NCBI GenBank assembly: GCA_015523685.1
Contig: WAJW01000147.1
Coordinates: forward strand, 1-14,467
Direction of reading: 5' to 3'
From: Archaeoglobaceae archaeon
GTDB taxonomy: Archaea > Halobacteriota > Archaeoglobi > Archaeoglobales > JdFR-42
Length of the DNA: 14,467 nt
In this document: positions 13,110-14,467 of the stretch, in pieces
Layout: each line of letters begins with the position of its first letter
How positions within the stretch are numbered: position 1 is the stretch's first letter
The notes under the pieces: generated by a model
The model's database searches: none
Told to the model about the DNA's origin: nothing
What the model saw: only the letters and a program-made list of their open reading frames with translations
Program-made: the position numbers and the translations under genes

Positions 13110-13727
13110 ATGGATAAAATCTGCGTTTTATTCAGCGGAGGAAAGGATTCATCCCTTTCTGCAATTCTTCTGTCCCCCTTTTTTGAGGTCGAGCTTGTGA
13201 CGTTCTCTTTCGGGATTACAGATAGCTGGATACATGCACAGGAATCAGCCAGAGCCATTGGATTTCCCTGGAGAAAACTCAAACTTAAAAGGGATCTGCT
13301 CGAAAGAGCTGTGGAAATGATAATCTCGGACGGTTTTCCGAGAAACGGGATAAATCTCATTCACAGAAATGCAATAGAGATTGCGTCTGAGAAATATACA
13401 TATATCGCAGATGGGGTGAGGCGTGATGATATAAGCCCAAAGCTGACGGAACGGGAGATATCCAGCATTGAATCTCGACTTAACATATCCTACATCTCGC
13501 CACTGGCCGGATACAGCAGAAAGGCTGTGGATCATCTTGCAAAATCCTATTTCATTATTGAGGAAGGGAAAAGCGAAAATATGAAAAAGGGTGACTATGA
13601 AGATGAGATCAGAGCATTCATACGGAACCGGTTATCGGAAGAATTAATATATGAGGTGTTCCCATCCCACATCCAGTCCAGAGTTATCGCATTGAAAGGT
13701 GAATGGAAATGGGCAAGAAAACCGTAG
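13110..13727 (+). CDS. PP-loop superfamily ATPase of unknown function
   Basis: The 205-residue product has the PP-loop SGGKDS at residues 9-14 after a short beta strand (MDKICVLF). This is the ATP-pyrophosphatase motif of the adenine-nucleotide alpha-hydrolase fold, used by enzymes such as TilS, ThiI, QueC and GuaA to adenylate a substrate. Further recognisable parts are HRNAIEIASEKYTYIADGVR with the following RDD, and SPLAGYSRKAVD. There are no zinc-binding cysteine pairs and no extra RNA-binding domain. The true substrate is unknown, and a tRNA/rRNA modification or nucleotide-activating role is inference from fold and neighbours. The gene starts 5 bases after the PDCD5-family gene without a visible Shine-Dalgarno site and overlaps rpl39e by 19 bases. 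Confidence 0.85.
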   Translation: MDKICVLFSGGKDSSLSAILLSPFFEVELVTFSFGITDSWIHAQESARAIGFPWRKLKLKRDLLERAVEMIISDGFPRNGINLIHRNAIEIASEKYTYIADGVRRDDISPKLTEREISSIESRLNISYISPLAGYSRKAVDHLAKSYFIIEEGKSENMKKGDYEDEIRAFIRNRLSEELIYEVFPSHIQSRVIALKGEWKWARKP

Positions 13728-13864
13728 GTGTCAAAAAGAAGCTCGCAAAGGCCGGAAAACAGAATAGAAGAGTCCCGATATGGGTCATCATGAGGACAAA
13801 GAGAAAGGTTGTGACCCATCCAAAAAGAAGACACTGGAGAAGAACAAAGCTCAGGGTGGTTTAG
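13709..13864 (+). CDS. rpl39e: 50S ribosomal protein L39e (eL39)
   Basis: The 51-residue, very basic product is eL39, which lines the nascent-peptide exit tunnel in archaea and eukaryotes. It reads MGKKTVGVKKKLAKAGKQNR with later blocks VPIWVIMRTKRK and RRHWRRTKLRV, the full family pattern. The start at ATG 13709 lies 6 bases after GGTGA (13698-13702). The in-frame ATG at 13703 directly abuts that site and is less likely. The gene overlaps the end of the PP-loop gene by 19 bases and its TAG stop is immediately followed by the rpl31e ATG. Confidence 0.96.
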   Translation: MGKKTVGVKKKLAKAGKQNRRVPIWVIMRTKRKVVTHPKRRHWRRTKLRVV

Positions 13865-14140
13865 ATGGCAAAGGAAGTTATGGAGAGGATATACACAATA
13901 AAGGTGAAGCAGAGAGTCAGGAGATACCCGAGATGGTTGAGGAGCAAGAAGGCCATCAGGATGATAAGAAAATTCCTGAGCAGACATATGAAAACAGAGG
14001 AAGAGAACATAAAAATCGACTCAACGATAAATGAAAAAATATGGGAGCGAGGAGCTCAGAAACCTCCTGCCAGAATAAAGATAAGAGCGGTGAAATTTGA
14101 CGATGGAATAGTAGAGGCGGAGCTGTTCAGAGAATCATGA
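13865..14140 (+). CDS. rpl31e: 50S ribosomal protein L31e (eL31)
   Basis: The 91-residue product is eL31, located near the exit of the peptide tunnel. The N-terminal ERIYTIKVKQRVRRYPRWLR, the middle KKAIRMIRKFLSRHMK and the INEKIWERGAQKPPARIKIR segment match the family. The ATG at 13865 directly follows the rpl39e stop, with GGGTGGT (13854-13860) four bases upstream. A second in-frame ATG at 13880 would shorten it by five residues. Its TGA stop overlaps the next ATG as ATGA. Confidence 0.96.
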   Translation: MAKEVMERIYTIKVKQRVRRYPRWLRSKKAIRMIRKFLSRHMKTEEENIKIDSTINEKIWERGAQKPPARIKIRAVKFDDGIVEAELFRES

Positions 14141-14467
14141 CCCGGGAGATCCTCATCGAGGGAGTACCTCTTATCGGACTTTACATGGTTGTGACAGAGG
14201 AATTTGGAGTACTGGGCATTAAGGATGATTCGGTGAAATCTCTCGTGGAGAGTGAACTGGATGTGGATGTCGTGGTTACCACCCTGCTTGGTTCAAAACT
14301 CGCAGGCTGTCTTGCAGTTGGAAACTCAAACGGAGTGGTGGTTTCAGACAGAATTTCCTCCGAGGAATACAGAAACCTTGAGAGAATCGGTGATGTGCTT
14401 GCAATTTCCTCAAAGATGACATGTCTGGGAAATGCAATCGCGGTTAACGATAAAGGAGGAGTGGCAC
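14137..14467 (+). CDS. eif6: Translation initiation factor aIF6, N-terminal part; 3' end outside window
   Basis: The first 110 codons of aIF6 are present out of roughly 220 usual for the family. aIF6 binds the 50S subunit and prevents premature joining with 30S. The pentein-type repeats are visible as EGVPLIGLYMVVTEEFGVLG, then VTTLLGSKLAGCLAVGNSNG with VVVSD, then the start of another repeat with SSKMTCLGNAIAVND. The ATG at 14137 overlaps the rpl31e TGA, indicating coupled translation, and only a weak ribosome-binding site is visible. L39e-L31e-aIF6 is a conserved archaeal cluster. The frame remains open to the window end. Confidence 0.95.
   Translation, partial: MTREILIEGVPLIGLYMVVTEEFGVLGIKDDSVKSLVESELDVDVVVTTLLGSKLAGCLAVGNSNGVVVSDRISSEEYRNLERIGDVLAISSKMTCLGNAIAVNDKGGVA

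Overview
The window is a densely packed archaeal information-processing region. Almost everything in it is transcription or translation machinery, and all recognised genes lie on the + strand. The archaeal-type split RNA polymerase largest subunit (A' and A''), eukaryote-like ribosomal proteins (L30e, S19e, L39e, L31e), EF-2 with a diphthamide histidine context, EF-1A and aIF6 leave no doubt about the domain. The order rpoB-rpoA1-rpoA2-rpl30e-nusA-rps12-rps7-fusA-tuf-rps10 is the classical euryarchaeal one. From memory, the EF-1A and EF-2 sequences read closest to Methanosarcinales-like (Halobacteriota) proteins, so a member of Methanosarcinia, Syntropharchaeia, ANME or a near relative of Archaeoglobi is likely. 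No metabolic gene is present, so lifestyle cannot be inferred.

Region 1 (1-10827) is the RNA polymerase/str-type operon: the 3' part of rpoB, then rpoA1, rpoA2, rpl30e, nusA, rps12, rps7, fusA, tuf and rps10. Genes abut or overlap by a few bases, and several stop codons are embedded in the Shine-Dalgarno sequence of the next gene. The one clear internal promoter candidate is a TATA box before tuf. A T-rich stretch after rps10 looks like an archaeal terminator.

Region 2 (10828-11793) is almost 1 kb with no convincing gene. It holds the terminator, short minus-strand coding-like fragments interrupted by stops, a perfect 17-base palindrome, a good TATA box before a doubtful 54-codon ORF, a stretch open on both strands, and finally the promoter of the RNase P RNA gene.

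Region 3 (11794-14467) starts with the RNase P RNA gene (rnpB). It is followed after only 11 bases by a YhbY/CRM RNA-binding protein gene, then rps19e, a PDCD5-family gene, an uncharacterised PP-loop ATPase gene, rpl39e (51 codons), rpl31e and the 5' half of the aIF6 gene, which runs off the window. There is no terminator or obvious promoter between rnpB and the protein genes, so the tRNA-processing RNA and a ribosome-assembly/translation operon are probably co-transcribed. This arrangement and the PP-loop protein of unknown role are the most interesting items. I found no mobile element, CRISPR array, tRNA, or obviously novel multi-gene system.
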